Shown: in pieces, positions 44,210 through 52,968 of the stretch
Position numbering within the stretch: the stretch's first letter is position 1
Layout: each line of letters opens with the position of its first letter
From: Actinomycetaceae bacterium
Lineage (GTDB): Bacteria > Actinomycetota > Actinomycetes > Actinomycetales > Actinomycetaceae
Reading direction: 5' to 3'
DNA length: 64,000 nt
Assembly: GCA_030524055.1 (NCBI GenBank)
Contig: JAUNHH010000008.1
Span: 1 to 64,000 of the forward strand
Notes under the pieces: generated by a model
Databases searched by the model: none
Seen by the model: only the letters and a program-made list of their open reading frames with translations
Told to the model about the DNA's origin: nothing
Position numbers and translations under genes: made by a program

Positions 44210-46908
44210 AGTGCCGTGAGCTCCTTCGTCAGCGCGGCCAGCGCTTCATCGACCTTCGACGCATCCTGACCGCCACCTTGAGCAACATCATCGCGGCCAC
44301 CACCGCCGCCGCCAAGAATTTGGGCAGCAAGGCGTACCAATGGTCCCGCCTTAATCCCAGCGTCCCGGGCGGCAGAATTTGTTGCTGACACGATCGACGG
44401 TTTGTCATTGACAACGCCAATAAGGGTCACTACCGCAGGGTGAGCGTCCCCAAGGCGGTCGCGGACATCAAGGACCAATGCACGCAAAGCGTCAGCAGAA
44501 GGGATCTCGCCTACTCCTGAAACCACTACTTGTGTGGCACCAGCAGCAACTGCGCTATTAGCGAGTTCTCCAGCGCGTGCCAATGCTTGGCTCATCCGCA
44601 CCTTATCGAGTTCTTTTTCCGCATCGCGGAGTTTCGCCACCAATGCTTCGACGCGACCCACAAGGTCATCAGTGCGCCCGCCCACAATGGTGGTGATGGC
44701 AGAAAGTAAGGCATGTTCTTTCGCTTGGTGGTCATAGGCACCCTGTCCGACAAGGGCGTCAATCCGGCGAACACCAGAACCAATCGACCCTTCAGATAGC
44801 AGCGCGACACGGCCAATATGGCCCGTGGCAGGCACGTGGGTGCCAGCGCAGAGTTCTTTCGACCAGTCCCCACCGATGGAAACCACGCGCACTTCCGCGC
44901 CGTATTTTTCACCGAATAGTGCCATCGCGCCCGCAGCGCGTGCCTGGTCAATAGGCATTACCTCATCGGTGACTGCCAGGTCTTCAGCGAGTTTCTCATT
45001 GACCAGGGCTTCAATGTCACCCATTTGAGCAGCTTCAAGTCCCGTGGAATGGCGGAAGTCAAAGCGCATCCGTGAGGGAGAGTTTTCCGAACCAGCCTGG
45101 GTGGCGTCACTAGAGACAATCTCATGCAGTGCCCGGTGGACCATATGGGTAGCGGTATGGGCGCGTGCAATGGCCAGACGGCGCACAGTGTCGATTTCTG
45201 CCCAGGCTTTCTCGCCTACCGACAGACCGCCTTCAGTCAGTGTCCCTCGGTGGACGGTGAGGCCCTTTAGAGGCGCCTGCACATCGTGGACTTCGATCAG
45301 GGCTCCGCCTTCAAGCCGAATCACCCCATGATCGGCCTGTTGGCCACCCATTTCCGCCCAGAAGGGAGTGCGATCCAAGACGACTTCCACTTCCGCAGGC
45401 GCTGCAACGGTAGGCACTGAAACGCCATCAACGAGAACAGCCTGAATAGTGGCATCTGCGCCGACCTCGGTATATCCAAGGAAGGTCGATCCCCCGCCCA
45501 TCTGCTTTTCAATGTCCTGGAAAATACGGACGTCGGTGTGACCGCTCTTTTTGGCGCGCGCATCAGCGCGGGCGCGTTCCTTCTGTTCATTCATCAGTGA
45601 GCGGAAGGCATTTTCATCAACGCTTAAGCCCTGTTCCGCTGCCATTTCCAGGGTGAGGTCAATGGGGAATCCATAGGTGTCATGCAAAGCAAAGGCATCT
45701 TTCCCAGCCAACTGGCTCTTGCCTGCTTTTTTCGCCTCGGATACGGCAGTGTCCAAGATAGTGGTGCCCGCAGAAAGGGTGCGGCGGAAGGCCTCTTCTT
45801 CGGCATAGGCAACGTCTTGGATCGTCTGCCAATTCGTCTCTAATTCGGGGTAGGACAGCGCCATAACCTCTTTTGAGGCGGGAAGGAGGGCCGGCAAGGT
45901 GGCCTCTTCCACGCCCAGGAGGCGCATAGAACGCACAGCCCGGCGGATCAGGCGCCGCAAGACATAACCGCGTCCATCATTTCCGGGGCGGACCCCGTCA
46001 TTAATGAGCATCAGTGCCGAGCGCACATGGTCGGCCACCACACGCATCCGCACGTCGGTATCCCAGGCATCCCCGGCCGATGGGCCAGCGGCGCCACGCC
46101 CATAGGTCTTGCCGGACATTTCTTGAGCGGCCGAAATGACAGGGAATACCTCGTCGATCTCATACATATTGGCCTTGTCCTGCATTAGGTAGGCAATACG
46201 TTCTAAGCCGGCGCCAGTATCAATAGCGGTGTTATCCAGGCGGCCAACGAGTTCAAAGTCGTGGCCTTCGCCCTCGCCGCGAATAAACTCATCAAAGACG
46301 AGGTTCCAGATCTCGAGGAAACGGTCACCATTGGTATCCACAATGGGGCCGCCATCGGGGCCAAATTCAGGGCCACGATCATAGTGGATTTCGCAGCAGG
46401 ACCCTGCTGGCCCTGGTTGTCCGGTAGACCAGGAGATCTCAGCGAAAGGAAGTTTCTGGATGTGGCTGGGGTCCACGCCAATGACTCGGGTCCAGTGGTC
46501 GTAGGAGACCTGGTCTTCCTCCCAGATTGTCATCCAGAGCCGGTCGCCATCCATGCCATAGCCACCGCGGTCAATGGGAGAAGTCAGCAATTCCCAGGCA
46601 AAATCAATGGCGCCTTCTTTAAAGTAGTCGCCAAAGGAAAAGTTGCCATTCATCTGGAAGAAGGTGCCATGGCGGGTTGTTTTCCCGACATTGTCAATGT
46701 CATTGGTGCGGATGCACTTTTGGACCGATGCGGCGCGCGGCCAAGGTGCGGGCTCAGTTCCCAGAATGTAGGGAATAAAAGGGACCATTCCAGCTACGGT
46801 GAAAAGGATTGACGGCTCCGGGGAAATCAGTGACACCGGAGGCGCAATGTGGTGGTCCTTTGAAGCAAAAAAGTCGAGCCAGCGGGACCGGATCTCAGAA
46901 GTGCGCAT
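44206..46908 (-). CDS. alaS: Alanyl-tRNA synthetase
   Basis: A 900-residue class II synthetase. The N-terminal catalytic domain has SRWLDFFASKDH, SVQKCIRTNDIDNVGKTTRHGTFFQMNGNFSFGDYFKEGAI and DTGAGLERIAYLMQ; the editing domain has HTATHMVHRALHE and the Cys/His pair of CAGTHVPATGHIG; the C-terminal C-Ala domain ends GGGGGGRDDVAQGGGQDASKVDEAL. It charges tRNA-Ala and clears mischarged Ser and Gly. It begins the long same-strand run that reaches lgt. Confidence 0.97.
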   Translation of the reverse strand: MRTSEIRSRWLDFFASKDHHIAPPVSLISPEPSILFTVAGMVPFIPYILGTEPAPWPRAASVQKCIRTNDIDNVGKTTRHGTFFQMNGNFSFGDYFKEGAIDFAWELLTSPIDRGGYGMDGDRLWMTIWEEDQVSYDHWTRVIGVDPSHIQKLPFAEISWSTGQPGPAGSCCEIHYDRGPEFGPDGGPIVDTNGDRFLEIWNLVFDEFIRGEGEGHDFELVGRLDNTAIDTGAGLERIAYLMQDKANMYEIDEVFPVISAAQEMSGKTYGRGAAGPSAGDAWDTDVRMRVVADHVRSALMLINDGVRPGNDGRGYVLRRLIRRAVRSMRLLGVEEATLPALLPASKEVMALSYPELETNWQTIQDVAYAEEEAFRRTLSAGTTILDTAVSEAKKAGKSQLAGKDAFALHDTYGFPIDLTLEMAAEQGLSVDENAFRSLMNEQKERARADARAKKSGHTDVRIFQDIEKQMGGGSTFLGYTEVGADATIQAVLVDGVSVPTVAAPAEVEVVLDRTPFWAEMGGQQADHGVIRLEGGALIEVHDVQAPLKGLTVHRGTLTEGGLSVGEKAWAEIDTVRRLAIARAHTATHMVHRALHEIVSSDATQAGSENSPSRMRFDFRHSTGLEAAQMGDIEALVNEKLAEDLAVTDEVMPIDQARAAGAMALFGEKYGAEVRVVSIGGDWSKELCAGTHVPATGHIGRVALLSEGSIGSGVRRIDALVGQGAYDHQAKEHALLSAITTIVGGRTDDLVGRVEALVAKLRDAEKELDKVRMSQALARAGELANSAVAAGATQVVVSGVGEIPSADALRALVLDVRDRLGDAHPAVVTLIGVVNDKPSIVSATNSAARDAGIKAGPLVRLAAQILGGGGGGRDDVAQGGGQDASKVDEALAALTKELTAL

Positions 46909-47142
46909 GGTCCCTCATGGTAGTGGGCACAGTGGGTTAAGAGCACATCCGCTGCCCCCTTAAAAAGGTGAAGTCCATCCCCGTTGATTGGGGATAAAGG
47001 GGTATTGCGCCAGATAGGGTGGTAATCGCCACCATTGACGAGGACGGGGTCTGATAATTAGGACCACTTTCTCGGATTCGGATGCTAGGGCACAGGTCGC
47101 AACGCCACATGATCGGGCATTGACAGGTCAACAGCCCTCCCT

Positions 47143-47202
47143 TGACAAACCGCGGTGACAATGACAAATGCCGTCTGGAAACGCGTCGTGGCGGCTATTT
47201 GT
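47143..47202. repeat. 60-bp palindromic element, copy 4
   Basis: Begins TGACAAACCGCGGTGACAAT and ends GCGTCGTGGCGGCTATTTGTA. The outer arms ACAAACCGC and GCGGCTATTTGT pair imperfectly. The interior shares GACAATGACAAATGCC with other copies in part. Confidence 0.65.
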
Positions 47203-47265
47203 ATTGACGTACGAGGGCGGGGCCACTATTTGCCAAGGTCGGCATTTACAAGTCAAGCGAGCGAA

Positions 47266-47327
47266 TTGATAAACCGCGCCCATGACGACAACTGTGGTCG
47301 GAAAATGCGTCCTCGTGGCGGTTTGTC
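47266..47327. repeat. 60-bp palindromic element, copy 5
   Basis: Begins TTGATAAACCGCGCCCATGA and ends GCGTCCTCGTGGCGGTTTGTC. Arms GATAAACCGC and GCGGTTTGTC pair with one G-T position. Same orientation as copy 4, 123 bp away. Confidence 0.7.
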
Positions 47328-47550
47328 CGCCTGGCCCAATGGGGATAGGCACCTGAGCCCATGAGCGAAGTCCACTGCCTATCAGAGGTATTCCTAAAGC
47401 CAGGGGCTCAAGAAGATATGGCGGCGAAAGCGACTATGCAGGCGCTAAAAAGCCGATTGTCAGCGACAATCGCTGCCGTCTCATCATTTCCTGCAAAGCA
47501 GATGAGCCCCGCCCTCGTCAATGGGGAACTCTCCCCTACCGAAAAACGCA

Positions 47551-47583
47551 CCAACCCCGGGCCACGAGGGACACCGGGGTTGG
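47551..47583 (-). terminator. Rho-independent terminator of rpsD
   Basis: CCAACCCCGG (47551-47560) pairs perfectly with CCGGGGTTGG (47574-47583), a 10-bp stem with a 13-nt loop. On the minus strand it lies 30 bp after the rpsD stop and is followed by TGCGTTTTTCGG. Confidence 0.88.
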
Positions 47584-47613
47584 CGGGAGCCGCACATGCG
47601 GCGCGAAACTCGA

Positions 47614-48237
47614 TCAGCGCGAGTAGTGTTCGACGACCATCTGGACGTCGCAGGTCACGGGGACCTCAGCGCGCTTGGGGCGACGGACCAATGTGGCCTT
47701 GAGACGCTCAAGTTCGACATCAAGGTAATCCGGAACGGCGGGAAGCACGTCGCGGTGGATGCCCTGAGCAGCAATCTCGAAAGGAACAGTGGTCTGAGAC
47801 TTAGGCTTGACCTGCAGGGTCTGACCTGGGGTCACGCGGTATGAGGGGCGGTCCACAATCTTGCCGTCAACGAGGATGTGACGGTGAACAACGAATTGAC
47901 GAGCCTGCTGAATAGTGCGGGCAAAACCTGCACGCAGAACCAGAGCGTCAAGACGCATTTCGAGGATTTCGACGAGGTTCTCACCGGTCAGACCAGCGGT
48001 ACGACGAGCTTCCTGGAAGGCGTGACGCATCTGAGCTTCACGAATACCGTACTGAGCGCGCAGACGCTGCTTTTCACGCAGACGCACCGCGTAGTCAGAC
48101 TCTTGACGGCGACGGCTACGTCCGTGCTCACCGGGGCCGTAGGGGCGCTTTTCAAAGTAGCGCACAGCCTTGGGGGTCAGTGCCAAGCCGAGGGCGCGTG
48201 ACTCACGCACCTGCTTCCGTGAACGATTCCCTGCCAT
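47614..48237 (-). CDS. rpsD: 30S ribosomal protein S4, zinc-free form
   Basis: A 207-residue S4. The N-terminal part (RSRKQVRESRALGLALTPKAVRYFEKRPYGPGEHG) lacks the CxxC zinc ligands of the C-plus form. The S4 RNA-binding domain follows (RLDALVLRAGFARTIQQARQFVVHRHILVDGKIVDRPSY). S4 nucleates 30S assembly. It stands alone here with its own terminator rather than in the rpsM-rpsK-rpoA operon, so it may have its own regulation. The ATG follows a GGAGTTCC-type region. Confidence 0.95.
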   Translation of the reverse strand: MAGNRSRKQVRESRALGLALTPKAVRYFEKRPYGPGEHGRSRRRQESDYAVRLREKQRLRAQYGIREAQMRHAFQEARRTAGLTGENLVEILEMRLDALVLRAGFARTIQQARQFVVHRHILVDGKIVDRPSYRVTPGQTLQVKPKSQTTVPFEIAAQGIHRDVLPAVPDYLDVELERLKATLVRRPKRAEVPVTCDVQMVVEHYSR

Positions 48238-48369
48238 AGGACGGGAACTCCTTTCCTGTTTCTCATGTCATGCCCACGACATTGCCGCAGGCACGGGGCC
48301 AACTCCCAGACATATGTCTATCGGCTAAGGCCCCAGGGGTATTACCTTGAAATAGGCAACTGGAAAAGT

Positions 48370-49713
48370 TTAGCGCATCTGCAGCAATCCCCTAATCGCC
48401 TCAAGGCGCTTCGTGAGCATTGCCTCAGTCCCATTTGTGGTGGGATCGAAATAGCGGACCCCGTGAAGGTCATCAGGTAAATATTGCTGGGCAGCAATAT
48501 GGTGAGGCGCATCGTGGGCGTAAATATATCCCTCGCCGTGGCCAAGCCTTTTCGCCCCTGAATAGTGGGCGTCACGCAAATGCGCGGGAACGGGCCCACC
48601 CTTTCCTTCGCGAAGATCCGATAAAGCGGAATCAATCGCAGTCACCACACGATTCGATTTTGGTGCGGTAGCCACGGCAATCACTGCCTGAGCCAGAAGA
48701 ATACGCGCTTCGGGCATACCAATCATGGCGACAGCTTGGGCCGCAGCAACAGTGACTGACAGGGTTTCCGGCGAGGCCATTCCCACATCTTCAGCCGCGC
48801 AAATCATGACGCGGCGGGCAATAAAACGCGGGTCCTCCCCTGCCTCAATCATTCGCGCAAGATAGTGGATGGCCGCATCCACATCAGAGCCACGCATGGA
48901 TTTAATAAATGCAGAGGCCACGTCGTAATGCTGGTCTTGATCCCAGCGAACTAAAGCCCGATTTGCTGCGGTTTCTACATGCTCAACCGTAATAGCGTCG
49001 TCTCCCGTATCGGCTGCAGCCCCGGCGGCGGCTTCCAACAGAGTCAGGGATTTACGGGCATCGGCCCCAGCAAGTCGTACGAGGGCGGCGCGTGCCTCGT
49101 TATCGAGCGTCCACCGATTGTCCAGGCCTCGTTCATCGGCGAGTGCGCGAAGAATCAGTGCGGATATATCGTCTTCTTCGAGGGGTTTGAGGGTGAGGAG
49201 TAGCGAGCGTGAAAGCAGTGGAGAAATGACTGAGAAAGAAGGGTTTTCTGTAGTGGCCGCCACCAGGGTGACCCAGCGATTTTCTACTGCTGGAAGAAGG
49301 GCATCCTGTTGAGATTTGGAGAAGCGGTGGACTTCATCGACAAACAGAATGGTGTCTTCATTGCTGGCAGCGCTGCGGCGTTTAGCAGCGGAAATGACGT
49401 CGCGAATATCTTTGACGCCTGCGGAGACTGCTGAAATTTCGGCAAAACGGCGGCCTGTTGCGCGGGCAACCAAATAGGCCAAGGTTGTTTTCCCTGTTCC
49501 CGGTGGGCCCCACAGGATGACCGAGGACGGGGCCGGGCGGCCAGGGGTCACCGGATCTAAAAGGCGCCGTAATGGGGCGCCCTCCCCCAGAAGGTGGGAT
49601 TGGCCCACCACTTCATCCAGAGTTTGAGGCCGCATTCGTACTGCGAGGGGCGACGATGACGACCATGCGGGGATTCCTGTGTCCTCTAGGCCTTGAGTTT
49701 CAAACAGGTCCAT
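48370..49713 (-). CDS. rarA: Replication-associated recombination protein RarA (MgsA)
   Basis: About 447 residues from the ATG at 49713 (the open frame reaches 49839 without support). It has a AAA+ core: PLAVRMRPQTLDEVVGQSHLLG, Walker A LWGPPGTGKTTLAYLVA, Walker B ILFVDEVHRFSKSQQDALLP, the sensor segment LVAATTENPSF, then the C-terminal tetramerisation part (SAFIKSMRGSDVDAAIHYLARMIEAGEDPRFIARR). RarA acts at stalled replication forks. Two dispersed motif copies lie in it (49078 and 49521). The Mycobacterium orthologue lies near alaS and aspS as here. Confidence 0.94.
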   Translation of the reverse strand: MDLFETQGLEDTGIPAWSSSSPLAVRMRPQTLDEVVGQSHLLGEGAPLRRLLDPVTPGRPAPSSVILWGPPGTGKTTLAYLVARATGRRFAEISAVSAGVKDIRDVISAAKRRSAASNEDTILFVDEVHRFSKSQQDALLPAVENRWVTLVAATTENPSFSVISPLLSRSLLLTLKPLEEDDISALILRALADERGLDNRWTLDNEARAALVRLAGADARKSLTLLEAAAGAAADTGDDAITVEHVETAANRALVRWDQDQHYDVASAFIKSMRGSDVDAAIHYLARMIEAGEDPRFIARRVMICAAEDVGMASPETLSVTVAAAQAVAMIGMPEARILLAQAVIAVATAPKSNRVVTAIDSALSDLREGKGGPVPAHLRDAHYSGAKRLGHGEGYIYAHDAPHHIAAQQYLPDDLHGVRYFDPTTNGTEAMLTKRLEAIRGLLQMR

Positions 49714-49771
49714 AGTCTTAAGCCTACGGGTCAGCACCCTTATGTGTGAGCGTGTAAAGACAGCGGAGTGG

Positions 49772-50608
49772 TCAGCCCCGGTTTCCCGCTGCGTGAGGGC
49801 TATGGGGGCAAATATCGAGAACAATGCGCTGTGGGCCAATCAACGCATTTTCATAGTGGCATTGCCAGGTCGCATCATTGGGAATACCTGGGACGGTGTG
49901 CCCATCCTCAATAATGGGGCCATTATTGAGGAGGTAATAACCAATGGAATACAACAGGTGGGAAACATCGCCATAGTCAAGATCACGGAAATGGCATTGC
50001 AGATCAGGAAGCGCGAACATGTCCAGGCCTCGTGAATCCATTACTGCTTCATTTGGGCCATGATTGCTCACATTAAAGCAGCGCACATTAAAAAGCCCAT
50101 AGTTAAGGTCGCCATCGGCATAGGCTTGACGCCATTTTTCTGGATCGTAAAAAGCACCTGCACGTGAGTTATACAAGGCAATAGGATTGGTCAGCGTCAG
50201 TAGAGCACGGATCAGGGCAACAAAAAGCCGATGACGAATATCCCGAGGTAAATTCCTGGCCATAAACTCTGTAACGAGAAGGGAATGTCGTCCATAAGGA
50301 AGAACGTTTTCGACGTCGGGGAAGGTCCAGCTTTGCCCAATATCGGCCGCGTCAAAATCTTCCATGGTCAATGGTTTACTACTGGGCAGAACATTAGCCA
50401 TGGCTGGAACAGCTTTACGGTCTTCATAGTCGATGAGGTGTTCCGTAAAGGCAAAAAGCAGTGGTGATTGAGGATTAACGAGGTCGGTGGCGCCAAACTC
50501 GGCAATAAGAAATTCCTGCCAGGCAGCGCCGTCAAGATAGGGCTGTTCAGCATAGATACCTTGAAGGGCGAACATCTGTGGGAGAACGCCACCTGCTGCA
50601 TCGTCCAT
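49772..50608 (-). CDS. DUF4261-like protein
   Basis: About 278 residues from the ATG at 50608, chosen because GAGGA lies eight bases upstream; the frame is open to 50656. The C-terminal third has DSRGLDMFALPDLQCHF followed by LLYSIGYYLLNNGPIIEDGHTVPGI, which matches my recollection of the DUF4261 signature. The middle (LPYGRHSLLVTEFMARNLPRDIRHRLFVALIRALL) is helical. No membrane span or catalytic motif was recognised; function unknown. It lies between rarA and an L,D-transpeptidase on the same strand but is not clearly co-transcribed with either. Confidence 0.65.
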   Translation of the reverse strand: MDDAAGGVLPQMFALQGIYAEQPYLDGAAWQEFLIAEFGATDLVNPQSPLLFAFTEHLIDYEDRKAVPAMANVLPSSKPLTMEDFDAADIGQSWTFPDVENVLPYGRHSLLVTEFMARNLPRDIRHRLFVALIRALLTLTNPIALYNSRAGAFYDPEKWRQAYADGDLNYGLFNVRCFNVSNHGPNEAVMDSRGLDMFALPDLQCHFRDLDYGDVSHLLYSIGYYLLNNGPIIEDGHTVPGIPNDATWQCHYENALIGPQRIVLDICPHSPHAAGNRG

Positions 50609-50686
50609 AACGACAGTCCTCATTCTTTTATGTGCCACCGGAGAGGACGACAACATTGTCGACGCTCCGATACTGACAGGGTCATT

Positions 50687-52117
50687 TTAGTAGTGGGAGT
50701 TCACTACTGTCTCGTAATCTGACCAGTCGTAAATAAACTTCGCCGCGTCAACGGGCATATTGACACACCCGTGGGAGCCACCTGGGCCAGACCAGCCAAA
50801 GGAATCACGCCAGGGGGCACCGTGGAATCCATAACCAAGGTGGAAATAGGACACCCAGGGAACATCCGGAGTTTCGTATTCAGACCCATCAAGGTTGGTG
50901 CCCTTCATAGTCTGCACTTCGTACTTCAGATAGATCTTGTAGGTGCCTGTTACCGTTTCCAAACCAGGTTCGCCAGGCACCATTGGGGTTGGCCCATAGA
51001 CCAGGACGCGACCTTCATAGGCAGAGACGGTGTTATTGCCGAGATCAAGATCAATCCATTTTTCGTTGCCTTTAGGCTTGTAGACATCGTCTTTAGACCA
51101 GTCGGGAACATTAACGTCTTTCAGTTCAGGCTCAACTTCGTCATAATCGAAATCGCCTTTATAGGACTCACCCTTACTGAAAGCTGACATAATGCCATCG
51201 GTGACTTCTTGCTGATTCTTTGCGCGCCAGCTCTTTCCACCGGGATATTGGGTGGACACCACTTTGCCTTGCGAATTAATTGAGCGGGTGGCTTGGGGAG
51301 CTTCCTCATTGGTTTGTTCGGCCAATGCATCCACCCATTCTTTGACTTTTGCCGAGTCAAGAACAGGATCCCCTAAAGCACCGTCTTTATTGGGAATAGA
51401 GACCCATTTGATTTTGTCTTCAGGAGAAGCGGTGTAGTCGTCAACACCGTCAGTAATAGTGACCTCATGGGCAATGAGACCATTGGCTTTATCCGCGATT
51501 TGGCGGGCTTTGTCGGTATTCGTCGCTGGTGGGGTGTGTGTTACCCCATAAGCAAAATCGCCCGCAGCCAGCTGACTACTCGCCTTCACCACAGCATCTT
51601 TTAGCCCCGCACGGTCCACTTTCACACCTTCAGCGGATTCGGTGTGGATAAAGCTCTTTCCGTCTGGGGCGGGTTCGACCGTAGCGTCACGCATTTGTGC
51701 GCCTGCGGGCGCTTCAAGGCTTTCGGCGTAGGCGTCAAGTTTGGCCTCGTCAATAGTGGACACTACTTGCACTTGCGAGGTCTGCCCCAGCGCAAAGCGG
51801 CGCATGAGATCACTATTGGGAGCTAATGCGGTATCGGCGGTGCCCCCGGTATCAATGGTGACCCCAAGGTCACCCAGTGAAGCTGTGGTTTTTGTGCCTG
51901 CGACGTCAACGGTGACAGTGGTTGCCGCTACCTTCTCATCGAGAGCGGCGACCACCTGGTCGCGGGTCATTCCTGAAATATCGATGCCGGCCACCTGGGT
52001 GCCTGGTAGCACGTGGTCGGAATAGTGAATGGAGTGGGCTATACCCGCCCCACCAATACCAAGTAGGGCAAGGGCACCAATGGTTGAGCCCAGCACAATA
52101 ACCTTTGAACGCTTCAT
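50687..52117 (-). CDS. L,D-transpeptidase (YkuD) with N-terminal membrane anchor
   Basis: A 476-residue exported protein. An N-terminal hydrophobic helix (VIVLGSTIGALALLGIGGAGIA) is preceded by Lys and Arg. It is followed by peptidoglycan-binding-4/VanW-like repeats (TQVAGIDISGMTRDQVVAALDEKV; KVDRAGLKDAVVKASSQL) and the C-terminal YkuD catalytic domain (IDLDLGNNTVSAYEGRVLVYGPTPM, YFHLGYGFHG, and the active site SHGCVNMPVDAAKFIYDW with catalytic Cys). It forms 3-3 cross-links in the cell wall or anchors proteins to it. The full domain order is that of actinobacterial enzymes. Likely a single-gene unit. Confidence 0.92.
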   Translation of the reverse strand: MKRSKVIVLGSTIGALALLGIGGAGIAHSIHYSDHVLPGTQVAGIDISGMTRDQVVAALDEKVAATTVTVDVAGTKTTASLGDLGVTIDTGGTADTALAPNSDLMRRFALGQTSQVQVVSTIDEAKLDAYAESLEAPAGAQMRDATVEPAPDGKSFIHTESAEGVKVDRAGLKDAVVKASSQLAAGDFAYGVTHTPPATNTDKARQIADKANGLIAHEVTITDGVDDYTASPEDKIKWVSIPNKDGALGDPVLDSAKVKEWVDALAEQTNEEAPQATRSINSQGKVVSTQYPGGKSWRAKNQQEVTDGIMSAFSKGESYKGDFDYDEVEPELKDVNVPDWSKDDVYKPKGNEKWIDLDLGNNTVSAYEGRVLVYGPTPMVPGEPGLETVTGTYKIYLKYEVQTMKGTNLDGSEYETPDVPWVSYFHLGYGFHGAPWRDSFGWSGPGGSHGCVNMPVDAAKFIYDWSDYETVVNSHY

Positions 52118-52235
52118 CAGTACCGATGGTAGTGGCTGCTCCCGCGAAACGCCGAGAGCATTTCAACTCTCAACTACGCGGTGAGCATCACACTACGGGC
52201 GATGAGGTGAACAGGTCACACAAAATGGCGTGCTT

Positions 52236-52853
52236 TCAGTCAAAAAGGGAGGTATCTCCAGCGCCCTGACGTGCCACAACGGGTGCGCCTGAGGTGAAGT
52301 CAATGACGGTGGTCGGCTCACCTGTTCCTACGGGCCCAACAATCACCAGATCCACCTTGTGACCAATCTTGTCATCGACATCAATGCCATCGGTAAGCGG
52401 CTCGGTTTCGCCGGGCAGAATCAGAGTCGAGCACAACAGTGGTTCACCAAGCTCGGCGACGATTGCCTGAGTGATCACATGATCGGGCAGACGCACGCCC
52501 ACCGTGTGCTTCTTTTTATTCAGCGTCATACGGGGAACGTCTTTAGTTCCAGTGAGAATAAAGGTATAGGGCCCGGGGGTAAGAGCTTTAATGGTGCGGA
52601 ACTCTGAGTTCCCCACAATGACAAGGTCCCCGAATTGGGCAAAGGAATGGCACAGGAGCGAGAAATTATGCTTGTCATCCAACTTGCGGACGTCGCGAAT
52701 CACGTCCATGCCATCTTTATTTCCCAACTTGCAGGCAATCGCGTAGCCAGAGTCAGTAGGTAGAGCAATAGTCCCGCCACTGTTCAGGACGTCAACCGCC
52801 CTGGTCACAAAACGGGCTTGGGGGTTCACTGGGTGCATCTCAACGTATGACAT
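52236..52853 (-). CDS. yciO: YciO-type YrdC/Sua5-family protein
   Basis: A 205-residue protein with strong similarity to E. coli YciO throughout: HPVNPQARFVTRAVDVLNSGGTIALPTDSGYAIACK, DDKHNFSLLCHSFAQF, TPGPYTFILTGTKDVPR, VGVRLPDHVITQAI and PTTVIDFTSGAPVVARQGAGD. The family binds RNA or nucleotides; the relatives TsaC/Sua5 make threonylcarbamoyl-AMP for tRNA t6A. YciO itself is a paralogue with an uncertain role, so essential t6A function should not be assumed. Confidence 0.9.
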   Translation of the reverse strand: MSYVEMHPVNPQARFVTRAVDVLNSGGTIALPTDSGYAIACKLGNKDGMDVIRDVRKLDDKHNFSLLCHSFAQFGDLVIVGNSEFRTIKALTPGPYTFILTGTKDVPRMTLNKKKHTVGVRLPDHVITQAIVAELGEPLLCSTLILPGETEPLTDGIDVDDKIGHKVDLVIVGPVGTGEPTTVIDFTSGAPVVARQGAGDTSLFD

Positions 52854-52968
52854 GAACCTATTGTGCCCTAGATCACCGCGGTTTGCAGTTCTTTCAGCAC
52901 ATCACATTTATGATGTCGCGTTTCCATCAACGAGGACGGGGCACGAAACAGTAAAAACGGTGGCGACA

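Larger units (their letters stand above)
46909..47550. other. Repeat-rich intergenic region between rpsD and alaS
   Basis: About 640 bp without a supported gene. It contains three copies of the dispersed motif (47038-47051, 47210-47224 and 47506-47520) and two copies of the 60-bp palindromic element (47143-47202 and 47266-47327). The alaS promoter must lie at its left end, on the minus strand. Small open frames here, such as 47361-47702, lack coding character and overlap rpsD. Confidence 0.7.

Noticed and set aside
46261-46812. A 183-codon open frame opposite alaS
   Set aside because: Antisense to the conserved alaS catalytic domain.
47361-47702. A possible small gene between alaS and rpsD
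   Set aside because: It runs through the rpsD terminator and into rpsD on the other strand and shows no protein-like pattern.
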